Positions 25,513 through 34,364 of a DNA stretch of 64,000 nt are shown here, one piece after another. A program made the translations under genes and the position numbers. The notes below the pieces were generated by a model. It was not told the origin of the DNA. It worked only from the letters and a program-made list of their open reading frames with translations, and made no database searches. Position 1 is the first letter of the stretch; each line of letters starts with the position of its first letter. This DNA comes from CAIWHR01 sp963813415 (lineage in GTDB: Bacteria > Pseudomonadota > Gammaproteobacteria > Burkholderiales > Casimicrobiaceae): NCBI GenBank assembly GCA_963813415.1, contig CAWEYW010000009.1:62001-126000 (forward strand), given 5' to 3'.

Positions 25513-25544
25513 CCCATTCCTGCCTTCAGTCAGAGATCGGACCA

Positions 25545-26396
25545 ATGAAACTTGTCAGATACGGCCCAGCCGGCCACGAGCGCCCGGGACTCATCGATGG
25601 CGAGGGCCGGATTCGCGATCTCCACGGCGTGTGCGAGGACTTTGGTCCCGCATTCTTCGCCACCGACGGCATACAACGACTTCGTTCCGTGGATATGCAG
25701 AAGCTTCCCGTGGTCGGGGGCAAGCCGCGGCTGGGTCCTTGCGTCGCGCAGCCAGGGAACTTCATCGCGATCGGATTGAACTACGTCCAACACGCGCGTG
25801 AAACGAATGCGCCGATTCCGAAGGACCCGATTCTGTTCAACAAGGCGCCCTCGTGCATTTCCGGACCCAACGACCCGGTGTTGTTGCCGAAGAATTCCCG
25901 GAAGTCCGACTGGGAGGTCGAACTGGCGCTGGTGATCGGCAAGCAGGCCATCTACGTCGACGAAGCCGACGCCCTGGATCACGTCGCAGGCTACTTCATC
26001 TGCAACGACATTTCCGAGCGGGAGTTTCAGCTCGAGCGCAGCGGGCAATGGGTGAAGGGCAAGATGTTTCCCACGTTTGGTCCCATCGGGCCATGGCTCG
26101 TGACGCCCGACGAAATCCCTGACGTGCAGGACATGCGGCTGTGGCTGGAGCTCAACGGCAAGCGGATCCAGGACTCCTCGACCAGTGACATGATCTTCAC
26201 CGTCGCACGGTTGATCGCGGACACGAGTCAATACGTGCTCCTGCAGCCGGGCGACATCATCACGACGGGCACGCCACCAGGTGTCGGGCTCGGCATGAAG
26301 CCCGAACAGTACCTGAGGCCCAACGACGTGATGCGCCTCGGCATCGATGGGCTCGGCATCCAGGAGCAACGAGTGTCGCAGTGGGGAGAACGGTGA
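25545..26396 (+). CDS. fumarylacetoacetate hydrolase (FAH)-family protein
   Basis: A 283-residue FAH-superfamily hydrolase. The fold core is IAIGLNYVQHARE, followed by the metal-ligand segments WEVELALVIG and DISEREFQ, and a GDIITTGTPPGVG close. Such enzymes hydrolyse C-C bonds of beta-diketo or acylpyruvate compounds; close types act in aromatic meta-cleavage, or on 2,4-diketo-3-deoxy sugar acids, or as ureidoglycolate lyase. ATG at 25545 is chosen because it gives the regular MKLVRYGP start. The DenD-like gene at 26419 makes a sugar-acid-type substrate worth testing. Confidence 0.88.
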   Translation: MKLVRYGPAGHERPGLIDGEGRIRDLHGVCEDFGPAFFATDGIQRLRSVDMQKLPVVGGKPRLGPCVAQPGNFIAIGLNYVQHARETNAPIPKDPILFNKAPSCISGPNDPVLLPKNSRKSDWEVELALVIGKQAIYVDEADALDHVAGYFICNDISEREFQLERSGQWVKGKMFPTFGPIGPWLVTPDEIPDVQDMRLWLELNGKRIQDSSTSDMIFTVARLIADTSQYVLLQPGDIITTGTPPGVGLGMKPEQYLRPNDVMRLGIDGLGIQEQRVSQWGER

Positions 26397-26418
26397 GCGT
26401 CCCGAGGGCCATTTCCTC

Positions 26419-27423
26419 ATGAAGGTCGTCATCACCGGTGGTGCGGGTTTCCTCGGGCAACGGCTTGCGCGCAAGCTCCTCGAGCGCGGCACTTTGTCCG
26501 GCGCAGGCAATGCACCGGAGCGCATCGATCGCCTCGTACTCCTCGACGTCGTCGCCGCCCCGCATTTCGACGATCAGCGTGTCGAAGTGATTGCCGGCGA
26601 TATCGCCGATCCGGCGATTCTCGCCAGTGCCGTCGATCGCCAGACTTCGTCGGTGTTTCACCTCGCGGCCATCGTCAGCGGTGAGGCGGAACGGAATTTC
26701 GAGCTCGGCATGCGCGTGAATCTGGACGCCGCGCGGCTCCTGCTGGACACCTGCCGCGCCGCCGGCAGCAGGCCACGCGTGCTATTCACTAGCTCCGTTG
26801 CCGTGTACGGCGGGGACCTGTCGGGTGGAGTGGACGACAGGACGGCCCTGCGTCCCCGCTCGTCCTACGGCGTGCAAAAGGCCATCGGCGAGCTGTTGCT
26901 GGTGGATTACACGCGCAAGGGCTTCGTCGATGGGCGTGTCGGGCGTTTGCCGACGATCAGTGTTCGTCCTGGTCGCCCGAACCAGGCCGCGTCGTCGTTC
27001 GCGAGCGGCATCATTCGGGAGCCACTGAATGGAGAAGCAGCGACATGCCCCGTCACCGGTGACACGCGGCTGTGGCTGCTGTCGCCACGCCGAGCGATCG
27101 AGAACCTGGTTGCGCTGCACGAGCTGCCTGCTGCCGCCTTCGGGGCGGATCCGATCGTCAACCTGCCAGGCATCTCCGTCTCGGTCGATGAAATGATAGC
27201 TGCATTGAGAAGCGTCGGCGGCGACGAGGCCGTGAAGCGCATCCGGTGGGAGCGCGACCCGGCAGTTGAGCGCATCGTCGGAAGCTGGCCCGCCGCGTGG
27301 GACGTGACGCGTGCGCGCTCTTTCGGCCTCGTGGCGGATGACAGCTTCGAGGCAATGGTGCGCGCCTATGTGGAGGACGACCTTCAGGTGAGGTCGTCCG
27401 AACGCATCGAAGCGCGGAGCTGA
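26419..27423 (+). CDS. NAD-dependent epimerase/dehydratase, DenD (D-erythronate dehydrogenase)-like
   Basis: A 334-residue extended SDR. The NAD motif GGAGFLG starts at residue 7 and is preceded by the short MKVVIT strand. The catalytic Tyr-Lys lies in SSYGVQKAIGELL, and FTSSVAVYGG supplies the Ser. The pattern resembles D-erythronate dehydrogenase DenD, which oxidises a C4 sugar acid at C2. The ATG at 26419 lies 22 bases after the FAH gene. Annotation as DenD is by resemblance only; sugar-nucleotide epimerases share these motifs. Confidence 0.8.
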   Translation: MKVVITGGAGFLGQRLARKLLERGTLSGAGNAPERIDRLVLLDVVAAPHFDDQRVEVIAGDIADPAILASAVDRQTSSVFHLAAIVSGEAERNFELGMRVNLDAARLLLDTCRAAGSRPRVLFTSSVAVYGGDLSGGVDDRTALRPRSSYGVQKAIGELLLVDYTRKGFVDGRVGRLPTISVRPGRPNQAASSFASGIIREPLNGEAATCPVTGDTRLWLLSPRRAIENLVALHELPAAAFGADPIVNLPGISVSVDEMIAALRSVGGDEAVKRIRWERDPAVERIVGSWPAAWDVTRARSFGLVADDSFEAMVRAYVEDDLQVRSSERIEARS

Positions 27424-27481
27424 CGGCAAGCTCCAACGAGAGCAGTTAATGGTGGTGCCCGAAGGACGATAACGAACTGGT

Positions 27482-29101
27482 ATGGAAAAAATTTCAGCCG
27501 ATGAAGCGGCGCGACTGATCCAGGACGGCGACGCGATTCTCATCAGCGGGTCGGGTGGTGGCCACGCGGTGCCTGAGGCATTGCTTGCTGCGGTTGAGTG
27601 TCGTTTCCTTGCGGAGGGGAGCCCGCGGGGCCTCACTTCCATCAGCGTGGTCGGCGTAGGTGATCGGGCCGCGCTCGGGGCGTCCCATCTGGCGCATGAA
27701 GGACTGCTCAATCGCGCGATCACCAGTGCGCTGGTCGATTCGCCAGGGCTGGTGACACTCGCCGCCGAGAACAAGATCGAGGCATACACTTTTCCACAAG
27801 GCGTGCTGTCGCAGCTGATGCGCGATATGGCAGCCGGTCGCCCGGGTTTGCTGACCAAGACGGGACTGCACAGCTTCGTCGATCCGCGCCAGCAGGGTGC
27901 GCGGCAGAGCTCGCGTACGCCACTGGATTTCGTTGAGGTGGTCAATCTCGTCGGCGAGGAGTGGCTGCTGTTCAAGCCCGTGCCCATCAGCGTCGCCTTC
28001 CTGCGTGGTACTACGGCCGATGAGGACGGCAACGTGACGATGGAGCAGGAGGCCGTGCTCGGCGAGATGCTCGCCATGGCGCAGGCGACACGGCGCGCTG
28101 GTGGCGTCGTGATCGTGCAGGTCAAGCGGCTGGCGCGTCGCGGCACCCTGCGCGGGAAGGACGTCAGGATTCCCGGGATCCTGGTCGACTTCGTCGTGGT
28201 CGATCCGCAACAGCGGCAAACCTATGCCACGGATTACGACCCCAGCTATTCCGGCGAGCTGCGCATTCCCATCGACGGCATCAAACCGCTGCCGTTCGGG
28301 CCACGCAAGGTCATCGTGCGTCGTGCCGCGATGGAGCTGTTTCCGGGCGCCATCTGCAATCTTGGCGCTGGTGTGTCGACCGGCCTGTCCACCATTGCGG
28401 CCGAAGAAGGCTTGCTCGACGATGTCTATCTCACCAACGAGCAAGGGATCATCGGTGGTGCGCCCATCACCGGCCGCGACTCGGGTGGCGGGCAGAACTT
28501 CGCCGCGATGATCGAGCAGCCTGCGCAGTTCGACTTCTATGATGGAGGCGGCCTGGATCTGGCATTCCTCTCGTTCGCCGAGGTCGATCCGCAAGGCAAT
28601 GTCAATGTCAGTCGGTTCGGCGACAAGATCATCGGGGTGGGCGGCTTCATCAACATCAGCCAGAACGCCCAATGCGTCATCTTCAGCGGGACCCTTACGG
28701 CGGGCGACCTCGACGTCGCCTGGGAAAATGGTCGGACGATCATCCGTAAGGAGGGCCGCCATCGGAAGTTCGTGCCGAAGCTGGAGCAAATCTGCTACAG
28801 CGCGAGCATTGGACGCGAGCGGCGCCAGCTGGCGCTGTTCGTCACCGAGCGCGCGGTGTTCCGGATTGGCGACGAGGGACTCGAGCTCATCGAGGTCGCC
28901 CCTGGCATCGACGCCGAGCGCGATGTCATCGCGCACATGGGATTCCGGCCGCACGTTGCACGCGAGCTCAGGACCATGGATGAGCGAATCTTCGAACCCG
29001 CCCTGATGAACCTTGCAGCGTACGTGGAGCACAAGCCCCGTCGGTACCGCTCGGCACGGGTCGCACGGTGGCACGAGGCACGGAAAGCGAGAGCGGAATG
29101 A
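27482..29101 (+). CDS. family I CoA-transferase (propionate/acetate/3-ketoacid type)
   Basis: A 539-residue fused alpha-beta CoA-transferase. The alpha half starts with ISADEAARLIQDGDAILISG and the GSGGGHAVPEAL loop. The beta half contains YLTNEQGIIGG, where Glu320 is the predicted thioester-forming glutamate. It would activate the imported acid to a CoA ester for the MaoC-type and crotonase enzymes, or recycle CoA at the end of the path. Size and fused arrangement match propionate CoA-transferase/YdiF. Its stop overlaps the AroE-like start by 4 bases. Confidence 0.9.
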   Translation: MEKISADEAARLIQDGDAILISGSGGGHAVPEALLAAVECRFLAEGSPRGLTSISVVGVGDRAALGASHLAHEGLLNRAITSALVDSPGLVTLAAENKIEAYTFPQGVLSQLMRDMAAGRPGLLTKTGLHSFVDPRQQGARQSSRTPLDFVEVVNLVGEEWLLFKPVPISVAFLRGTTADEDGNVTMEQEAVLGEMLAMAQATRRAGGVVIVQVKRLARRGTLRGKDVRIPGILVDFVVVDPQQRQTYATDYDPSYSGELRIPIDGIKPLPFGPRKVIVRRAAMELFPGAICNLGAGVSTGLSTIAAEEGLLDDVYLTNEQGIIGGAPITGRDSGGGQNFAAMIEQPAQFDFYDGGGLDLAFLSFAEVDPQGNVNVSRFGDKIIGVGGFINISQNAQCVIFSGTLTAGDLDVAWENGRTIIRKEGRHRKFVPKLEQICYSASIGRERRQLALFVTERAVFRIGDEGLELIEVAPGIDAERDVIAHMGFRPHVARELRTMDERIFEPALMNLAAYVEHKPRRYRSARVARWHEARKARAE

Positions 29102-29919
29102 ATAGTGGCCCGAAGCTCACCGGCGCCACGCGCCTTTACGCCATCATCGGCGATCCGATCGTGCAGGTGCGCTCGCCGGAGGTCTATACCGAGCAGTTCG
29201 TCGCCTTGGGCGTGAACGCGGTGCTCATCCCGGCGCACGTACCTGCCAGAATGTTCGATACGGTCATTCCCGCATTGCTCGCACTGGGGAACCTGGATGG
29301 ATTGCTGGTGACGGTGCCGTACAAGGCGCGCATGCTTCCCTTCGCCACACGCCTCAGCACGTCGGCCACGATCGTCGGCGCCATCAACGCAATGCGACGG
29401 GAGGCGGATGGCTCGTGGAGCGGCGACATGTTCGATGGAATCGGCTTCGTGCGTGCCGCCGAGCGCAAAGGTGAGCGGCTTCGAGGGCGCCGCGTGCTGC
29501 TGTTCGGTGCCGGTGGTGCGGGCAGCGCCATTGCGTGTGCCCTGGTGGACGCCGGGGTCCGCTCGATTCGTATCGTGGATCCCGATTCCGGTCGGGTCCG
29601 GGACCTCATCGGCCGCCTGCACAAGACGTTCGCCGCGTGCGACATCGCTCCGGCTGGACTGGACCGAGGCGACGTCGACATGATCGTCAATGCCTCTCCG
29701 GTCGGCATGCAGCCTGGAGACGGAATGCCCGGTGATGTTGGTCAACTCACGCCGGACACGCTTGTCGGGGATGTGGTGATATCCGATTCGCCGACTCCAT
29801 TGATCGAGCACGCCACCCGGCACGGATGTCCCACCGTCACCGGTCGTGACCTGCATGCGGGGCAGAGTGAGGCGATCATGGGTTTTTTCGTGCCGGCATC
29901 GAGACCTATCGGCCGTTAG
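29098..29919 (+). CDS. shikimate dehydrogenase-like (AroE-family) protein
   Basis: A 273-residue AroE-family NADP/NAD oxidoreductase. The substrate-binding part has LLVTVPYKARM with the conserved Lys and a DMFDGIGF segment holding the conserved Asp. The Rossmann part starts RVLLFGAGGAGSAI. A C-terminal GQSEAIMGFF replaces the usual QGAxAFE. The N-terminal RLYAIIGDPIVQVRSPE keeps the Ser-Pro of the shikimate pocket but not the full SxS motif. It is therefore probably a catabolic paralogue (quinate-, hydroxyacid- or other polyol-specific) rather than the biosynthetic AroE, which fits its operon. Start ATG overlaps the CoA-transferase stop. Confidence 0.85.
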   Translation: MNSGPKLTGATRLYAIIGDPIVQVRSPEVYTEQFVALGVNAVLIPAHVPARMFDTVIPALLALGNLDGLLVTVPYKARMLPFATRLSTSATIVGAINAMRREADGSWSGDMFDGIGFVRAAERKGERLRGRRVLLFGAGGAGSAIACALVDAGVRSIRIVDPDSGRVRDLIGRLHKTFAACDIAPAGLDRGDVDMIVNASPVGMQPGDGMPGDVGQLTPDTLVGDVVISDSPTPLIEHATRHGCPTVTGRDLHAGQSEAIMGFFVPASRPIGR

Positions 29920-29972
29920 CGGAGCTGACCTTCATCTCACGACCTTGTCAATGAACCGAGGATCGCCGTCCA

Positions 29973-30794
29973 ATGGCTCACGTACCCGCTGAACGGTGTT
30001 TGGCGATCATTGAACTGCTCGCGGAGGATGCGAGCAGCATGCCTCTGGGTGAGATCGCTGAACGCCTCGACCTCCCCAAGAGCGGCGCTCACCGCTTGCT
30101 CGCAACGCTGGTGGACCTTGGCTGGGCCGAGCAGGACTCGGACACCAGCTTCTATCGATTGACCATGCGCCTGGCAACGCTCGGCCAGCGGTTCTACGTG
30201 GCCACCGGCATCCCCGACGTTTGCCAACCGCTGCTGGACCGGCTTGCCAATCAGTGCCGCGACTTCGCCCGCCTGGCAGTCGTCGACAAGGATTCGCTCG
30301 TCTGGGTCGCGCACGCGCAGGGTGCCACCGGCGGATTGCTGTATCAGCCTTCGCTCACGACCAACACGGTGCCCCTTTATGCGACTGCGACTGGCAAGGC
30401 GTGGCTCGCCACGTTGGGCCGTGACGAGGCGGTGCAGAAAGTACTCAGGAATGGCGGCTTCGACGACGCCAAGAAGTACGGGCCCAACGTGATTCGATCC
30501 ATCGAAGGCTTGTTGCGCGAGCTCAAGGTGACGGCGCGGCGCGGCTACGGCGTGGCGATGAGCGAGGCCGAGCCTGGCGTCACGGCAGTGGCGGCCGCCA
30601 TCCGTTCCGGCGATGGCGCAACTGCGCTCGGCACGGTCAGCATTGCCGGTCCCAGCGTGCGGATGACCGAGAAGCGCATGCAGGAGCTTGCGCCGATCGT
30701 GATGCAGAGCGCTTCCGAATTCGGCAAGTTGTGGCCTTTGCGAGCCCGTTTCGGGGGACGGCTTTCACAAGCACGCGTTCCCGAGGCAGCATAG
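29973..30794 (+). CDS. IclR-family transcriptional regulator
   Basis: A 273-residue regulator. The N-terminal winged helix-turn-helix is ERCLAIIELLAEDASSMPLGEIAERLDLPKSGAHRLL (here only as SMPLGEIAERLDLPKSGAHR, about 22-41). The GAF-like effector domain follows with LARLAVVDKDSLVW and TATGKAWLATL, then GYGVAMSEAEPGVTAVAAAI. It lies within the catabolic cluster between the AroE-like and SDR genes on the same strand. It probably controls the cluster in response to an aromatic or sugar-acid ligand; a possible operator is at 20307-20328. Confidence 0.92.
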   Translation: MAHVPAERCLAIIELLAEDASSMPLGEIAERLDLPKSGAHRLLATLVDLGWAEQDSDTSFYRLTMRLATLGQRFYVATGIPDVCQPLLDRLANQCRDFARLAVVDKDSLVWVAHAQGATGGLLYQPSLTTNTVPLYATATGKAWLATLGRDEAVQKVLRNGGFDDAKKYGPNVIRSIEGLLRELKVTARRGYGVAMSEAEPGVTAVAAAIRSGDGATALGTVSIAGPSVRMTEKRMQELAPIVMQSASEFGKLWPLRARFGGRLSQARVPEAA

Positions 30795-30990
30795 ATCTAC
30801 GCGATGCGCGTCGCAGCGCCCGGGTTGCGATACCGCCGCCGATGCTTCGAAGGGCGGTGCGGGTCACGCCATGGTCCGCGTGGCCAGATCATCTCCAAGC
30901 GGCACCGCCCGTCACCTGGTAACCATGCGCGGACCCGCGGCAGGCGCTGACACGGAAACCCATGCGTTCGCAGATGCCGCGAGTTCGAAC

Positions 30991-31761
30991 ATGAGCACAG
31001 CACTGGTCACCGGCGGCGGGCGCGGTATCGGCCGTGCCATCTGCAACGCCTTGGCGGGAACTGGGTTCGATGTTGCCGTCGTCAGCATCGAGACACTGGC
31101 CGACGCCGAGCCATCTCTGGGCGAGATTCGCTCGTTCGGGCGCAAGGCGCTCTACATCCAGCAGGACATAGCGGACGTCGCTGTGCATGCACAGCTCGTG
31201 GAACGGGTGCGTGATGACCTCGGCCCCATCGACTGCCTGGTCAACAACGCCGGCGTCACATCGTTGCGCCGTGGCGACATGCTGGACCTTGGTGTCGAAA
31301 GCTTCGATCGATGCGTCGCCGTCAACCTGCGCGGAACCTTCTTTCTTACGCAGGCAGTTGCGCGCGCGATGATCGACCGTGCGGCCGACGACGGAGGATC
31401 GACCTATCGTTCCATCGTGACCATAAGCTCAGCGAATTCCGAGATCCTCGGCTTGAATCGCGCCGATTACTGCGTGACCAAGGCAGCACTCTCGATGGTA
31501 TCGAAGCTGTATGCAGCGCGGCTAGCACAGCACCAGATCCATGTGTTCGAGGTGCGTCCCGGCATCATCCGGACCGACATGACGGCGCCGGCGAGCGCCT
31601 CTTACGATCGGCTGATCGAAAGCGACGGCGTACCGCTCGGGCGCTGGGGCACGCCGGAGGACGTCGGGTCCACGGTCGCGACCATCGCTCGCGGATCCCT
31701 GCCCTTCGCGACGGGTGAAATACTGAATGTCGGGGGAGGGCTCCATTTGTACCGAATCTAG
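30991..31761 (+). CDS. short-chain dehydrogenase/reductase (SDR)
   Basis: A 256-residue classical SDR. The cofactor motif TGGGRGIG (7-14), NNAG and a catalytic triad of Ser in TISSANS with Tyr-Lys in ADYCVTKAAL are all visible. The C-terminal EILNVGGGLHLYRI matches 3-oxoacyl-ACP-reductase-like members. The start at 30991 gives the regular MSTALVTGGG beginning; an upstream GTG frame from 30871 adds unlikely sequence. It would oxidise a secondary alcohol of the pathway's hydroxyacid or sugar acid; which one cannot be told. Confidence 0.88.
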   Translation: MSTALVTGGGRGIGRAICNALAGTGFDVAVVSIETLADAEPSLGEIRSFGRKALYIQQDIADVAVHAQLVERVRDDLGPIDCLVNNAGVTSLRRGDMLDLGVESFDRCVAVNLRGTFFLTQAVARAMIDRAADDGGSTYRSIVTISSANSEILGLNRADYCVTKAALSMVSKLYAARLAQHQIHVFEVRPGIIRTDMTAPASASYDRLIESDGVPLGRWGTPEDVGSTVATIARGSLPFATGEILNVGGGLHLYRI

Positions 31762-31803
31762 CCGCAGGCCGCGCACGCAGCGCCGTTCGGATGGCAGCGA
31801 AGC

Positions 31804-32820
31804 GTGCCGGAGACCATCGTGAGAACCATCCGATGGGGGATGATCGGTTGCGGTGACGTTGCGGAGATCAAGAGCGGGCCGGCGTTCTACAAGGCTGAAC
31901 ATTCCGATCTCGTCGCCGTCATGCGGCGCGACGGAGCACTCGCGGCCGAGTTCGCGCGACGCCATGGCGTGCGCAGATGGCATGACGATGCGGACGCGAT
32001 CATCCGCGCGCCGGACATTGACGCGGTGTACATCGCGACCCGGCCGGATACGCATCGTGAATACGCGCTGCGCTGCGCCGCGGCGGGCAAGGCCGTATAC
32101 GTCGAGAAGCCCATGGCCATGGATTACGCCGAGTGCGTGGCGATGATCGACGGCTGCCGGTCCGCCGACGTTCCACTGTGGGTTGCGTATTATCGTCGCG
32201 CCCTGCCGCGCTTCCTGGCCGTGCGCGATCTGATCGCGGGTGGCGCGATCGGGCCGGTACGCATGGTGTCGACGCGACACTTTCAGCGTCTTCCGACGAC
32301 CGGGAACGGTCCGGGCGGACAGCCGGACTGGCGCCTTGATCCTGCCATTTCCGGCGGGGGCCTATTTTTCGAAGGCGTGGTCCACACGTTCGACTTTCTC
32401 GACTTTCTGTTCGGGCCGATTCAGACGATTCGTGCTTTCGCGGACAACCAGGCGCGAGCCTATGCTCCGGAAGATATCGTCGTCGCAACCTACCGCTTCG
32501 CATCCGGGGTGTACGGCAGCGGAACTTGGTGCTTCGCGGCCGACTTCAGGGAGGAGTACAACGAGATCGTCGGCGCCAACGGGCGCATCCGTTTCTCGAC
32601 GACTGAGGCCGTTCCGATTCGGGTAATGCGTGGCGATGGCGTCCACGAGATCCCGGTGCCCGATCCAGCTCACGTACAGCAACCGCTGGTAGAAAGCATC
32701 ATTGCCGAGCTCAATGGGCGAGGCAAATGTACGAGCACCGGGGAATCCGCTGCGCGTACCGCGTGGGTGATCGATCAGATTCTGGCGGAATTCCGAAGCG
32801 CATCACGCGCGGGCTGTTAG
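31804..32820 (+). CDS. Gfo/Idh/MocA-family oxidoreductase
   Basis: A 338-residue NAD(P)-dependent sugar-type dehydrogenase. The Rossmann motif is RWGMIGCGDVAE, the family EKP motif is in VYVEKPMAMD (Lys is the usual catalytic residue), and the C-terminal alpha/beta substrate domain ends near ILAEFRSA. The start is GTG at 31804; an internal GTG at 31819 would also work. It is the last gene of the rightward catabolic group and points to a carbohydrate-like or inositol-like intermediate, in line with the FAH, DenD-like and AroE-like enzymes. Confidence 0.88.
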   Translation: MPETIVRTIRWGMIGCGDVAEIKSGPAFYKAEHSDLVAVMRRDGALAAEFARRHGVRRWHDDADAIIRAPDIDAVYIATRPDTHREYALRCAAAGKAVYVEKPMAMDYAECVAMIDGCRSADVPLWVAYYRRALPRFLAVRDLIAGGAIGPVRMVSTRHFQRLPTTGNGPGGQPDWRLDPAISGGGLFFEGVVHTFDFLDFLFGPIQTIRAFADNQARAYAPEDIVVATYRFASGVYGSGTWCFAADFREEYNEIVGANGRIRFSTTEAVPIRVMRGDGVHEIPVPDPAHVQQPLVESIIAELNGRGKCTSTGESAARTAWVIDQILAEFRSASRAGC

Positions 32821-33146
32821 GCGCCGCGTCCCCCGATGGCGGCGACTACGGGGAGCGATGCCGTCGCCACGTTCTGCGGCTTCGAGCCGAGGGTGCCCGG
32901 AAAGGGGCTTGGAGAGCTCGGCAGGCGGTGGCGAAGCGTCGGTGCTCGGGTCCAGGATCGCCGGATGGCGATCAATTGCTGCACCCGCACCTTGTCTGGG
33001 TCGTACTCCCTTGTCGCGGCTTGGCGCTGAGGGCATAAACCTCGGCGGTCAGCGCCGGGATCGGTCCGAAAGCCCACAGCGCGCCTCCTGCGAAAAAATC
33101 CTGTGCGCGGCCGCTCGACGGACCATGTACGAGATATCGCACCGAG
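32821..33146. other. 326-base gap between convergent genes
   Basis: Between the Gfo/Idh/MocA gene and the leftward CBS-BON gene. Open frames here are short, lack ribosome sites and resemble no protein. No clear hairpin terminator with a T-run is visible. Confidence 0.5.
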
Positions 33147-33911
33147 TTACGAGGTGGCGGCCCCGCTTTGGCTTGCAGATGCTGATTCTTGCGGAGACTC
33201 GACGACAAACCCGCTCATCGGTTCGATCCACGTCAGCTGATCATCGACCCGCTTGACGCCTTCCACGTTGGCCGCCAGCACGTGGAGCGCCCGCCGCTGG
33301 CGTTCGTCGAATATCGTACCCTTGAGCGTGACCACGCCGTTGCGTACATCGACACCGACGGATTGCAGTGGGCACCATGTCTGGTGACGCATTTCGGCGA
33401 GCAACTTTCGCCGGATCCATGGATCGCTTTCCTCGACATCGGGGGTCGTGCTCAGATATTGAGCGAGCGCGCCGATCAGGTCCGCACGGCTGACGATCCC
33501 GACCACCCGGGCATTGCTGTCCAGAACCGGGACGCGCTTGATCGCATGTTCCTCCATCAGTCGGACAACTTCGCTGATCGGGGTCTCCTCATGCACGCTG
33601 ACGACCCCGGTCGACATCACGTCGCCGACCGTGCGCCCGTGGGTGTGCGCGTAGGCATCCGCACCGCGGCCGGGACCGAGCAGCAGTTCGAGCCAGCGTC
33701 GTCGTGGTGCCTCGGTGTGCGTCTCGGCGCGGCGCAAGAAGTCGCCCTCGGTGACGATCCCGACAAGCTGCCCACGAGCATCAATGACCGGCAGCCCACT
33801 GACATGCTGACTCAGCATGCGCGCAATCGCCTCCACAACCGGTGCTTCCGGCGTGAGGCTGATGACGTAATGGGTCATCACATCCTTGGCTTTCACGGTG
33901 TTGGCTTTCAT
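33147..33911 (-). CDS. two-CBS plus BON domain protein
   Basis: A 254-residue cytoplasmic protein. A CBS pair occupies about 8-150: DVMTHYVISLTPEAPVVEA, then LPVIDARGQLVGIVTEGDFL, then VGDVMSTGVVSVHEETPI and RVPVLDSNARVVGIVSRADL. A BON domain follows (about 175-235, QSVGVDVRNGVVTLKGTIFD). CBS pairs bind adenine nucleotides and BON domains bind membranes or other proteins, so this looks like an energy-sensing accessory factor of low-oxygen or stress regulons. The ATG at 33911 is chosen for GGAGGG five bases upstream; a GTG at 33923 lacks one. It points away from the FNR-like box at 34142, about 230 bases upstream. Confidence 0.85.
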   Translation of the reverse strand: MKANTVKAKDVMTHYVISLTPEAPVVEAIARMLSQHVSGLPVIDARGQLVGIVTEGDFLRRAETHTEAPRRRWLELLLGPGRGADAYAHTHGRTVGDVMSTGVVSVHEETPISEVVRLMEEHAIKRVPVLDSNARVVGIVSRADLIGALAQYLSTTPDVEESDPWIRRKLLAEMRHQTWCPLQSVGVDVRNGVVTLKGTIFDERQRRALHVLAANVEGVKRVDDQLTWIEPMSGFVVESPQESASASQSGAATS

Positions 33912-34141
33912 GGCGCCCTCCACGTTGAGACACCCTGACAGAGACCCTCAAGCAGATTGTCGCCGCATAGGCTTCCACCGGCTTGCCCTGGCGCAAACAA
34001 CGCACTCGCTCCCCACGCACGAATCCGACAGACGCCCGCTGGTCGCGGCCATTGCGCGACGTGTGCGAGGCGCGTGGGTGTTCGTCTACCGCTGCCGGGT
34101 GATGTTCAAGCTGACGCTCGCGCGAAGCTGCATCCGCTCGA

Positions 34142-34181
34142 TTGATAAACGTCAACGGCCAATCCCCACGGAAGGCTATTC
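34142..34181 (+). promoter_or_regulatory. FNR/Anr-like box with matching -10
   Basis: TTGATAAACGTCAA (34142-34155) matches the TTGAT-N4-ATCAA consensus at nine of ten positions. A -10-like TATTCT (34176-34181) lies where a class II activator site at -41.5 would need it, with a start near 34188. It lies in the 453-base gap 33912-34364 and would drive the nitroreductase/cytochrome genes to the right under low oxygen. The divergent CBS-BON gene may share it. The rest of the gap shows nothing recognisable. Confidence 0.5.
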
Positions 34182-34364
34182 TCAAACTCCGTGGCTTCGC
34201 CTTGATCGGGCTCGCCAGACGCTTGCGAAGTTCCGATGCTCACGACGATCGTGCAGCGCACGATCCTGAAAGCTGTGTCCAGCATGAAGCGAACTGCAAT
34301 GGCAGGCGCGTTGGTCGGCGCCGCGCAGGATGCATCCGGCTCTGCGCACGGTCACGTCACCTTC

